In this document: positions 35,414 to 42,667 of the stretch, piece by piece
How the letters are laid out: the number at the start of each line of letters is the position of its first letter
Position numbering within the stretch: position 1 is the first letter of the stretch
Position numbers and translations under genes: made by a program
Notes under the pieces: generated by a model
Told to the model about the DNA's origin: nothing
The model's database searches: none
What the model saw: only the letters and a program-made list of their open reading frames with translations
Assembly (NCBI RefSeq): GCF_003173735.1
Contig: NZ_CP029551.1
Span: 4,665,001 to 4,729,000 of the forward strand
Origin: Methylobacterium radiodurans
Lineage (GTDB): Bacteria; Pseudomonadota; Alphaproteobacteria; Rhizobiales; Beijerinckiaceae
DNA length: 64,000 bases
Direction of reading: 5' to 3'

Positions 35414-36104
35414 GCCGCTCCCACGTCGCCGATGCGCTGCTAGCCGAGGCCGTTCGCCACGGAACTCGCTTTCTCGACGCGCTCGCGCCGGCTCCGGTGG
35501 CTCGAGGCGAGCGCCGAGTGCTCAAGCGGCCCTGAACCTATCTCTGCATCTCATTCCACGCCGCGTGATGATCTTGCGGCCCGCGCTGGTGCTTGGCGCT
35601 AGTCTCACTCGAAGCACTGTTCGCGCGGTCAGCCTTCGCGGGCGGCTCGGCTCTCGCCACGTCTGCTCTGACCGTCGCCTCGGCCTCGGTGCGCGACTTG
35701 GCTTCCGCTTCCGCCCGGATATTGGTTTCCATCTCCGTTCGTGCCTGGGCATCGGCTTCCGGCCTGCTTTTCGCGTCGGCCTCCGCCAGCAGGGTGATTG
35801 CCCTGAGACGACCGACGCTGGCCAATCTCCTTGAAGCCTCTGATGCAGCACCTTGAGCGTTGCCTACTGCAGGGCGCCTGAAAATGTTTATTTCTGGTCA
35901 GTCGAGCGATGATACCAAGGTAACGCCTTTATAGGCAGTGCGACAATAGAGATTTTTCGGTCAGTCGCAGCGTCGGCCGTTTCTGCGCTCGGTTCAACCG
36001 CACCGCGCTCTTGCGCGAGCATGAAAGCGATCGTCCTATGGATAGGCGGCGGCACGATGAGTGACTGAATATCTCAGATATTATCCGGTTAATATTCTTA
36101 CAAA
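35414..36104. other. Intergenic stretch, one possible repeat-rich ORF
   Basis: This interval of about 690 bases follows tRNA-Asn. Its first half contains the low-confidence helical ORF at 35538-35825 (minus). Its second half, 35880-36104, is clearly more AT-rich than the rest of the window and shows no frame of note. It may contain transcription start or stop signals, but none is clear. Confidence 0.5.
35538..35825 (-). CDS. Possible Ala/Glu/Arg-rich helical small protein
   Basis: The 95-residue frame would encode a long amphipathic helix with an irregular repeat of about 11 residues: EADAKSRPEADAQ, ARTEMETNIR, AEAEAKSRTEAEATVR. No family is recognised, there is no signal peptide and no good ribosome binding site. 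The periodic DNA opens frames on both strands, so the plus strand also reads as an Ala/Ser-rich frame. I keep this as a tentative gene because the minus-strand composition is that of a plausible coiled coil. Confidence 0.3.
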   Translation of the reverse strand: MASVGRLRAITLLAEADAKSRPEADAQARTEMETNIRAEAEAKSRTEAEATVRADVARAEPPAKADRANSASSETSAKHQRGPQDHHAAWNEMQR

Positions 36105-37520
36105 CTATACTATCAGTGTTGGAACGTAAATTGTAAACTGCGTTCCGGAATTTTCATCGCTCTCCAGCTCGATCCGACCCTGCAGGGTTGAGGTGACGAG
36201 ATTGTAGACGATGTGCAGACCGAGGCCGGTGCTCCCCTTATCTCGGCGTGTCGTGAAGAACGGATCGAAGATCCGCTGCCGGTTCTCCATTGGAATGCCC
36301 TTTCCGTCGTCGCGGAAGACGATCCGGACCTGCGCGTCGTCAAGGCGGGCCACGTCGATCGTGATCGTGCCCGCGTGACCTTCGGGAAAGGCATGGATCA
36401 CGGAATTCAGCGCGAGGTTGCTGACGACCTGCGCGAGCGCCCCAGGATAGGAGTTGAGGAGGATCCCATCGGCGCAGGTGAGCCTGACTTGGTGTCCCTT
36501 GCGCCGGAGGAGTGGACCGAGGGTGCTCATCAACTCGACGAGCCAATCGTGGACTTCGAAGGTGCGCAGGTCCCCTGCCGCCTGATCGGTCGCGACCTGC
36601 TTGAAATTCTGGATCAGGTCGGCGGCGCGCATGAGGTTGGAGAAGACCAGGGCCGATCCCTCATTCAGCCGCTCGATGCCTCGGATCAGGTCCGAGCGGC
36701 GAACCTGTGCCGAACCGACCGTCCGGCGCAGGTCCGCGAGGCTGTGATCGAAGGCGGTCGAGGTTGTGAGCGCCAAGCCGATTGGCGTGTTGATCTCATG
36801 GGCGACGCCCGCCACCAGCTGCCCGAGCGCGCCGAGCTTCTCGGCCTGGATCAGATGGGCCTGTGCCGCGCGCAACTCGGTCAGCGTCGCCTCAGAGCGC
36901 TCCTTCTCGACCTGCAGCTCCTGTCTCGTCCGGAATTGGCGTCGCGCACGGAATTCCCGGGCGCCGACACCGTAGAGCGAGAGCGCGTAGGCCGCGCCGA
37001 TCTCGGCGTTGTTGACGAGGGCCAAGCCGGAATTGTCGTGCGTCGCCACCGTCTCGAAGAGGGCGAAACAGGTCCAGGTCAGGACGGCGAAGACACCGAA
37101 CGAGGACACCCGCAACGGGAGCAGCGTCGACACGAACAGGATCACCACAATCATGCCCGCGGCGCCGTGATCGAAGCTCGGCCTCAGGAAGACGTAGATC
37201 ACACTGAGCATGCAGCCCGGGACGACGCAGTACACGAGGTAGATCTGCTCTGCCCAAGGGTGCGCGTCGGGCCGGGCGAGCAGGAGGGTGGCCGGGAGGA
37301 GGACCAGAAGCGCGACGCCGAGCCGGATCGCGGTGGCCACGGCCCAGGCATCCGGGCTCAGGATCCAGTCCATGGCCGAGAAGGAACAGTACACGAAGGC
37401 GCCGAGCACCATCGCGGCCCGGGTGCGGCCCAGGTCGTCGAGGGTGAATTGCTGGACGAACCGGCTCTCCTCGCGGGGATCTTCGAAGCGGAGGCCGAGC
37501 TTGAGCAGCAGCCTGTGCAT
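36105..37520 (-). CDS. Multi-span membrane sensor histidine kinase
   Basis: The 471-residue kinase has about six hydrophobic segments between residues 35 and 185 (a MASE-like membrane sensor), then a coiled-coil linker and a HisKA/HATPase core. The H-box is GVAHEINTPIGLAL, with histidine near residue 241. The N-box is SNLALNSVIHAF, the G1-box DDGKGIP, the F-box FDPFFTTRR and the G2-box KGSTGLGLHIV. No receiver domain is attached. The core closely resembles that of the kinase at 42667-45000 (shared E-I-x-T-P-x-G, N-L-M-R-A-x-x-L-I-x-x-F-K-Q-V-A pattern), so they are paralogues. The OmpR-type regulator at 37947 on the same strand is the nearest partner. Confidence 0.9.
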   Translation of the reverse strand: MHRLLLKLGLRFEDPREESRFVQQFTLDDLGRTRAAMVLGAFVYCSFSAMDWILSPDAWAVATAIRLGVALLVLLPATLLLARPDAHPWAEQIYLVYCVVPGCMLSVIYVFLRPSFDHGAAGMIVVILFVSTLLPLRVSSFGVFAVLTWTCFALFETVATHDNSGLALVNNAEIGAAYALSLYGVGAREFRARRQFRTRQELQVEKERSEATLTELRAAQAHLIQAEKLGALGQLVAGVAHEINTPIGLALTTSTAFDHSLADLRRTVGSAQVRRSDLIRGIERLNEGSALVFSNLMRAADLIQNFKQVATDQAAGDLRTFEVHDWLVELMSTLGPLLRRKGHQVRLTCADGILLNSYPGALAQVVSNLALNSVIHAFPEGHAGTITIDVARLDDAQVRIVFRDDGKGIPMENRQRIFDPFFTTRRDKGSTGLGLHIVYNLVTSTLQGRIELESDENSGTQFTIYVPTLIV

Positions 37521-37712
37521 GCAGTCATCCCATCTGGACTGTGATTCTCAGGGCTCGCGCCAGGACGGCGTCCCGACGCATCGTCCGAGCGGACATGCAC
37601 CTGCCGCGACAATTCCATCCAAGACGCAACAACGCGCGCAACACGGCTGCAACGCGGCGCCCCTACATGGCTGCCGCCAGGACGGCCAGCGAAGGCCGCG
37701 CGGGGAACGACC

Positions 37713-37835
37713 ATGCTTCAGATCATCACCAGACTGATCATCGTTGGCAGCAGCATGCTCGCGATGGCCTACGCACCGGCACTCTCGCCCGCGAGCGCGG
37801 CCCCGGTCGCGCACGTCTCCGTTCCGGCACGATGA
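37713..37835 (+). CDS. Small exported or membrane peptide
   Basis: The 40-residue frame MLQIITRLIIVGSSMLAMAY, then APALSPASAAPV and a short tail, looks like a signal peptide with little mature sequence. It is preceded by GGGGAA. It lies on the opposite strand to the kinase and regulator that flank it. It ends 11 bases before a second tiny hydrophobic frame whose ribosome binding site overlaps this stop. No family is recognised. Confidence 0.4.
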   Translation: MLQIITRLIIVGSSMLAMAYAPALSPASAAPVAHVSVPAR

Positions 37836-37846
37836 GGGCGGTAGCC

Positions 37847-37927
37847 ATGAACGTCCTCGCCGCCCTCATCCTCTGCAACTTCGTCAGCGCGACGATCCTA
37901 CCCTTGGCCGTGCTGATCTGTGATTGA
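37847..37927 (+). CDS. 26-residue membrane peptide
   Basis: The frame MNVLAALILCNFVSATILPL plus six residues is a single hydrophobic segment. GAGGGCGG lies 8 bases before the ATG. Its closeness to the preceding 40-residue frame suggests a two-peptide unit. Real expression is unproven. Confidence 0.35.
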   Translation: MNVLAALILCNFVSATILPLAVLICD

Positions 37928-37946
37928 ATCTGCCGTGGTCGGGAAG

Positions 37947-38681
37947 CTAATCGCCGTCCGGGCGGAAGACGTAGCCCAAGCCCCGCACGGTGCAGATGAA
38001 TCTGGGATTGGCCGGATCCGGCTCGATCTTCTTGCGGATCCGGTTGATCCGCACGTCGATCGCGCGGTCGAATGCGTCGGGGTCGCGCGCATCTGCAAGG
38101 TCGAGCAGGCGTTCCCGGGACAAGGCCCGCTTCGGGTGGTCGGCGAAGGCTTTCAGAAGATCGAATTCGGAGCGCGTCAGAGCCTGCTCTTCGCCGCGCT
38201 CGTCCCGCAAGCGCAGGGCGTCGAGTTCGAGCCACTTGGTGCCGAAGCGGACCCGCCGCCCCGCTTCCGGGGCTGGGGCTGTCCCAGTGGGGGCGCTAGC
38301 GGTCGCTCCCTGCACCCGCCGCAGAACAGAGCGAGCGCGGGCGACGAGTTCGCGCAGCTCGCACGGCTTCGGCAGGTAGTCGTCGGCGCCGAGTTCCAGC
38401 CCGACCACGCGGTCGATGGCGCTCGCCGTGGCGGTGAGCATGATGATCGGGATCACCGATCGCGCCTTGAGGTCCCGCACGATCGAGAGCCCGTCCTCTT
38501 CGGGCATGTTCAGGTCGAGCACCACGAGATCCGGGGTGCGCTGCGCGATCGCGGCCCGCAGGGCACGCCCGCCGTCGCAGAGGGTGACCTCGAATCCGTG
38601 CATCTTGAGATAATCGCCGACCATCGCGCGGGCGTCGGCCTCGTCGTCGACGACAAAGATATGGGCTGCGCCTGCACTCAT
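37947..38681 (-). CDS. OmpR-family response regulator
   Basis: The 244-residue regulator has a receiver domain (residues 6-120) with acidic pair VVDDEADAR, phospho-acceptor aspartate near residue 56 ([14 protein letters not shown]), MLTATAS and ADDYLPKP with the conserved lysine. An Ala/Pro-rich linker leads to a winged-helix DNA-binding domain: [30 protein letters not shown] and [20 protein letters not shown] then TVRGLGYVF. This is OmpR/PhoB type. It is divergent from the REC-DUF3369-kinase gene at 38977 and near the kinase at 36105; its partner is not certain. Confidence 0.93.
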   Translation of the reverse strand: MSAGAAHIFVVDDEADARAMVGDYLKMHGFEVTLCDGGRALRAAIAQRTPDLVVLDLNMPEEDGLSIVRDLKARSVIPIIMLTATASAIDRVVGLELGADDYLPKPCELRELVARARSVLRRVQGATASAPTGTAPAPEAGRRVRFGTKWLELDALRLRDERGEEQALTRSEFDLLKAFADHPKRALSRERLLDLADARDPDAFDRAIDVRINRIRKKIEPDPANPRFICTVRGLGYVFRPDGD

Positions 38682-38976
38682 CGGTCCCGTCGGCACCCGC
38701 CGCCGATCGTCCCCGCGCGACCGTCGGCGGAATGATCAGCCGGATTGGGTATACAGCATGCCCGTGACAGGCCAAGCTCTGAGTTCAGAGCTCGCCCGCG
38801 TTGTCCCAAGCGGATTTCCTTGTTGCGCACGGCACTGCTCACAGAAGGACGGAGCCTTGCTTGGAAGGGGCGCCCGTTGCTGACAAGGGCAACACGGAGT
38901 CTATCTTTTATCACCATCCTCGGTCATTCCGTCCTGGTCGGTCGGGATGGCTGCTATGTGCGGGCGTGCTCAACCC

Positions 38977-40722
38977 ATGGATGACGATATCCTTCACCTG
39001 ATTCCGGACGAGGCGGACGAGGCCGCCCCTCGCGTCCGTCCCTGGACGATCGCGGTGGTCGACGACGATCCCGCCGTGCACGACGGCACCCGCTACGCGC
39101 TCGCCGGATACGTTCTCGATGGACGCGGCCTCGAAATCCTGTCGGCCCACTCGGCCACCAAGGCGCGCACGCTCCTGACCGAGCGGCGCGACGTCGCCGT
39201 CGTCCTGCTCGATGTCGTGATGGAGACGGACGATGCCGGCCTCCACCTCGTCGAGTACATCCGGCGGGACCTCGGGGACGAGACGGCACGCATCATCCTG
39301 CGCACGGGACAGCCCGGCCAGGCTCCGGAGCGACGGGTGATCGTCGACTACGACATCAACGACTACAGGGCGAAGACCGAGCTCACCGCCGACAAGCTCT
39401 TCACCAGCCTGACCGCGGCCCTACGAGCCTACCAGCATCTCAAGCGCCTCGACGATACCCGGCGCGGCCTGGAGATCATCATCGACGCCGCCCCGACGCT
39501 GCTCGACCACAAATCGCTGCAACGGCTGTCCGAGGGCGTGCTCACCCAAGTGGCCTCCCTGCTCAACGTGGCCTGCGCGGGGATCCTCGTGCTGCGCGAG
39601 AACGACGCCTCCGCGCAGCGCTTCTCGGTGCTCGCGGGCTCCGGCCTGTACAGCGACTACGTCGACCGGAACCCTCCCTGGCCGCTCGACCCGCAGATCC
39701 AACCGATTGTCGAGGTCGCCTTCGAGGAGCGGCGGAACAGTTTCGGAGATCATTGGTCGACGCTCTACTTGCAGACCGCGAGCGGCAGCGAAATCGTCGC
39801 GCTGATCGACACCGACCGCCCGCTCTCGGACACCGACCGGGCGCTCATCGCCCTGCTGACCAGCCGCCTCTCGATCGCCTTCGACAACGTCATCCTGTAC
39901 GAGCAATTGCAGCGGGCGAACGTCACGCTGGAGCAGCGGGTCGTGGAGCGCACCGCCGAGCTGATCCGGGCCAACCGGCGTCTGGCCGCCCAGCGCTCCG
40001 ACCTCCGTCGCGCCAACAGCCTCAAGACCGAGATTCTCGGTACCGTGGCGCACGACCTCAAGAACCCGCTCTCGGTCATCCTCGGGCGCTCCGAGATGCT
40101 GACGGATCTGATCGCCCTGGAGCGCGCGCCGAAGGATCAACTCGCCACCCAGGTCGCCTATATCCGTACTTCGGCGACCCGCCTCCTCGGCATGATCGAC
40201 AGCCTGATGGCCGACGCGATGACAGACGCGCTCGACATCACCCTGAGGCGCGAGCCAGTCGACCTCGCCGCCCTCGCCCGGGAGGTCTGCGAGGCGAACA
40301 GGCCGCTCGCAGAGTCCAAGAGTCAGATCCTCCAGCTCGACCTACCCGAGGAGGCCTACATGTGCGGCGATGCCGAGCGTCTGCGGGAAGCGGTCGACAA
40401 CCTCGTCTCGAACGCCGTCAAGTACAGCTTCGTCGGAGGCACCATCACGATCCGCGTCGAGCGCGATGCGAGCGAGATCGTGTGCGCGGTCACCGATCAT
40501 GGGCCCGGCCTCTCACCCGAGGATGCCGGGCGCCTGTTCGGCCGCTTTCAGCGGCTCTCGGCCAAGCCTACGGGCAGTGAAGGATCGACCGGCCTCGGCC
40601 TGTCGATCGTCAAGCGCATCGCCGAACTCCACCGCGGTCGCGCCGAGGCCGCGAGCGAGGGGCCGGGGCGCGGCAGTACCTTCTCGATCCGGTTCCCTTA
40701 CGAGGCGGTCGCGCTGCTTTGA
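38977..40722 (+). CDS. REC-DUF3369-histidine kinase hybrid, soluble
   Basis: The 581-residue protein has no membrane span. A receiver domain at residues 23-150 (IAVVDDDPAVHDGTRYAL, phospho-acceptor Asp near 79 in VVLLDVVMETDDAG) is followed by a DUF3369 sensor region (DINDYRAKTELTADKLFTSL to about residue 310), a coiled coil and a HisKA/HATPase core. The H-box is GTVAHDLKNPLSVILG with histidine near 359. The ATP-binding boxes are VSNAVKYSF, DHGPGLSPED and GSTGLGLSIVKRIAELH. An N-terminal receiver with C-terminal kinase suggests a phosphorelay intermediate that takes phosphate or is modulated by another kinase. It is divergent from the OmpR-type regulator. Confidence 0.9.
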   Translation: MDDDILHLIPDEADEAAPRVRPWTIAVVDDDPAVHDGTRYALAGYVLDGRGLEILSAHSATKARTLLTERRDVAVVLLDVVMETDDAGLHLVEYIRRDLGDETARIILRTGQPGQAPERRVIVDYDINDYRAKTELTADKLFTSLTAALRAYQHLKRLDDTRRGLEIIIDAAPTLLDHKSLQRLSEGVLTQVASLLNVACAGILVLRENDASAQRFSVLAGSGLYSDYVDRNPPWPLDPQIQPIVEVAFEERRNSFGDHWSTLYLQTASGSEIVALIDTDRPLSDTDRALIALLTSRLSIAFDNVILYEQLQRANVTLEQRVVERTAELIRANRRLAAQRSDLRRANSLKTEILGTVAHDLKNPLSVILGRSEMLTDLIALERAPKDQLATQVAYIRTSATRLLGMIDSLMADAMTDALDITLRREPVDLAALAREVCEANRPLAESKSQILQLDLPEEAYMCGDAERLREAVDNLVSNAVKYSFVGGTITIRVERDASEIVCAVTDHGPGLSPEDAGRLFGRFQRLSAKPTGSEGSTGLGLSIVKRIAELHRGRAEAASEGPGRGSTFSIRFPYEAVALL

Positions 40723-40890
40723 GCCGCGGCCGGGCGCGAATTGTTGCGTCGTTCGCGCCGCAGCGAAACACGTCTCCGCCGGAACCTGCCCGAGACCGCG
40801 CGCGACGCAACACGGCCGCGAACCGAGCTGCTTAAACCCCGCGATCGGAGCGGGGGCCTTGAGGTCCCCGAGAACGATGTCGGAGGGATC

Positions 40891-41097
40891 ATGGGCCACA
40901 ATCTCGGTTTGGCGTCGGCCAGCGCGGCACTCGCCACGGCCCTGGGCCTGGTCACCGTGATCGTCTCGGAGCGCGCGCCCACGACGCCGGTCTTGCCACC
41001 GCCGCGGGCTCCCGCCGCCGCGGCGGCCGACGCGGCCCCGCCCGCGCGGTCCGGACGATCCCCATCGACGGCCGCGCCAGCGCCGCCGCGTCGATGA
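40891..41097 (+). CDS. Small single-span protein with Ala/Pro-rich tail
   Basis: The 68-residue frame starts after a strong GGAGGGATC ribosome binding site. It has one hydrophobic segment (LGLASASAALATALGLVTVIV) and then a Pro/Ala/Arg-rich tail. No family is recognised. It may be real because of its ribosome binding site and leader. It follows the hybrid kinase by 168 bases. Confidence 0.5.
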   Translation: MGHNLGLASASAALATALGLVTVIVSERAPTTPVLPPPRAPAAAAADAAPPARSGRSPSTAAPAPPRR

Positions 41098-41119
41098 TTG
41101 CGCGGTGAGGGAGGCCGGG

Positions 41120-41407
41120 ATGCACATCTCTCAGGACGGTATCAGCGACGCCGAGGACTGCGCCCTGCTTCGGGCCGTGCTGGGGACGGGCCCCTATCCC
41201 GCTGCTGCTGCTGCCGGCCGCGCGCCGCCGACGCTCCAAGAGAGGTTCGGCGTCGTGGCCGCAACGTCCCCCAACGCGGTCCCAGGGCCTGCCGCAGAGG
41301 ATCGCGCCAGGCCCCCGGGCTGCCCATCAGCGCGCGGTTCTGCGTTGGAAGAGGCGCAGCACCGCGTTGCCCCGGGCCACGGCGGCATCGAGCGCCTGCT
41401 GCGGTGA
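41120..41407 (+). CDS. Possible small protein overlapping the binding-protein gene
   Basis: The frame MHISQDGISDAEDCALLRAV is preceded by GAGGGAGG. Its second half has shadow-like composition, and its last 80 bases run antisense to the substrate-binding protein gene. The N-terminal third looks plausible; the rest does not. Low confidence. Confidence 0.25.
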   Translation: MHISQDGISDAEDCALLRAVLGTGPYPAAAAAGRAPPTLQERFGVVAATSPNAVPGPAAEDRARPPGCPSARGSALEEAQHRVAPGHGGIERLLR

Positions 41408-42667
41408 TTTCGACCCGGCGAGCGCTTCCTCGATCTCCTCGGCCCAGAGGTCGCGGATCTGCAGCATGTTCCCGAGCCGGAGACCTGCCGAATTGCGCGT
41501 CGGTTCCCGGCGCATGATCGCCCGCACCGCCACTTCGAGCTTCGGATTCTGCGCGTAGAACCCGGTGCGGCGGGCATCCTCGTAGGCGGCGCGGGTGACG
41601 GGGACGTAACCGGAGTTCTGGTAGAGCAGTGCCTGTTGCGGGAAGCTCAGCACGAAGGCCAGGAACGCGGCAACGCCCGCGTACTCGTGAGACGTCTTGC
41701 CCTGCATGACGTAGAGAGAGCCGCCACCCAGGATCGCGTTCTGCGGCTCGGCGACGATGTCGGGATAGTAGGGCATCGGGCGGATTGTCCAATCGAACCG
41801 CCCGCGGACCGCGATCGAGCCGTACATGCTCGACGACGTCAGGAAGATCCCGCACTCGCCCGCGATGAAGCGCGCCTCTCCCCGGTTGGTCCGGCCTGCA
41901 TAGGCGAACACGCCCGCGCGATGCAGGTCGACGATGTTCTGGAGGTGCCGCACCTGGAAGGGCCGGTTGAAGACGAGTTCGGTGTCGAAGCCGTCGAGGC
42001 CGTTCGAGCGCGTGGCGATCGGCCGGTCGTGCCAGACCGAGAGCTGCTCGATGTGAGCCCAGGTGGGCCAGGCGGTCGAGAGCGCGCAGCCGGTGGGGTT
42101 CGCCCGATGCAGCGTGCGGGCGGCCTCGAAGACCTGCGGCCAGGTCTCCGGCAGCTGGTCGGGATCGAGCCCCGCCTCGCGGAAGCGGTCGCGGTTGATC
42201 CACATCACCATCGCGGAGATGTTGAACGGCAGGGAGAGCATGCCGCCGTCCCGCCCGAGATAGTTCGTCGCGATCACCGGCAGGAATGCCTCGGGCGCGA
42301 TCGCGCGGTCGGCCTCCCGCATGACGTCCGAGACCGGCCGCACCGCACCGATAGCGGCGGCCATGGTGCCGTTGCCGACCTCGAAAACTTGGAGAAGGTG
42401 CGGTCCCTCGCCGGCCCGATAGGCTGCGATGCCCCCGTTGATCGTCTCGGCGTAGGGCCCCTTGTAGATCGTGACGATCCGGTAGGCGCCCTGCGAGGCG
42501 TTGAAGTCGTCCGCGATGCGCGCCACCAGCGCGCCGTTCGCCCCGTCGAGCGAGTGCCAGAGCTGAAGCTCCGTGGCGGCGCAGGCGAGCCCCGGCAGGG
42601 CTGCCAGGACAAGGCCGAGAAGGAAGCTGATCGTCGGGATAGTCCTGCTCCGCAATCGAATCGACAT
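41327..42667 (-). CDS. UgpB-like periplasmic substrate-binding protein coupled to a kinase
   Basis: The 446-residue protein has a signal peptide (PTISFLLGLVLAALPGLACA, cleavage near residue 30) and a family-1 solute-binding fold resembling glycerol-3-phosphate binding protein UgpB: LQLWHSLDGANGALVARIAD, IVTIYKGPYAETINGGIAAY, LSLPFNISAMVMWINRDRFR and GFYAQNPKLEVAVRAI. No permease or ATPase genes are nearby. Its ATG overlaps the stop of the large sensor kinase upstream (ATGA), so a role as periplasmic sensing partner rather than importer subunit is likely. The ligand may be a glycerophosphodiester or sugar-like molecule; this is inference from family. Confidence 0.88.
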   Translation of the reverse strand: MSIRLRSRTIPTISFLLGLVLAALPGLACAATELQLWHSLDGANGALVARIADDFNASQGAYRIVTIYKGPYAETINGGIAAYRAGEGPHLLQVFEVGNGTMAAAIGAVRPVSDVMREADRAIAPEAFLPVIATNYLGRDGGMLSLPFNISAMVMWINRDRFREAGLDPDQLPETWPQVFEAARTLHRANPTGCALSTAWPTWAHIEQLSVWHDRPIATRSNGLDGFDTELVFNRPFQVRHLQNIVDLHRAGVFAYAGRTNRGEARFIAGECGIFLTSSSMYGSIAVRGRFDWTIRPMPYYPDIVAEPQNAILGGGSLYVMQGKTSHEYAGVAAFLAFVLSFPQQALLYQNSGYVPVTRAAYEDARRTGFYAQNPKLEVAVRAIMRREPTRNSAGLRLGNMLQIRDLWAEEIEEALAGSKSPQQALDAAVARGNAVLRLFQRRTAR

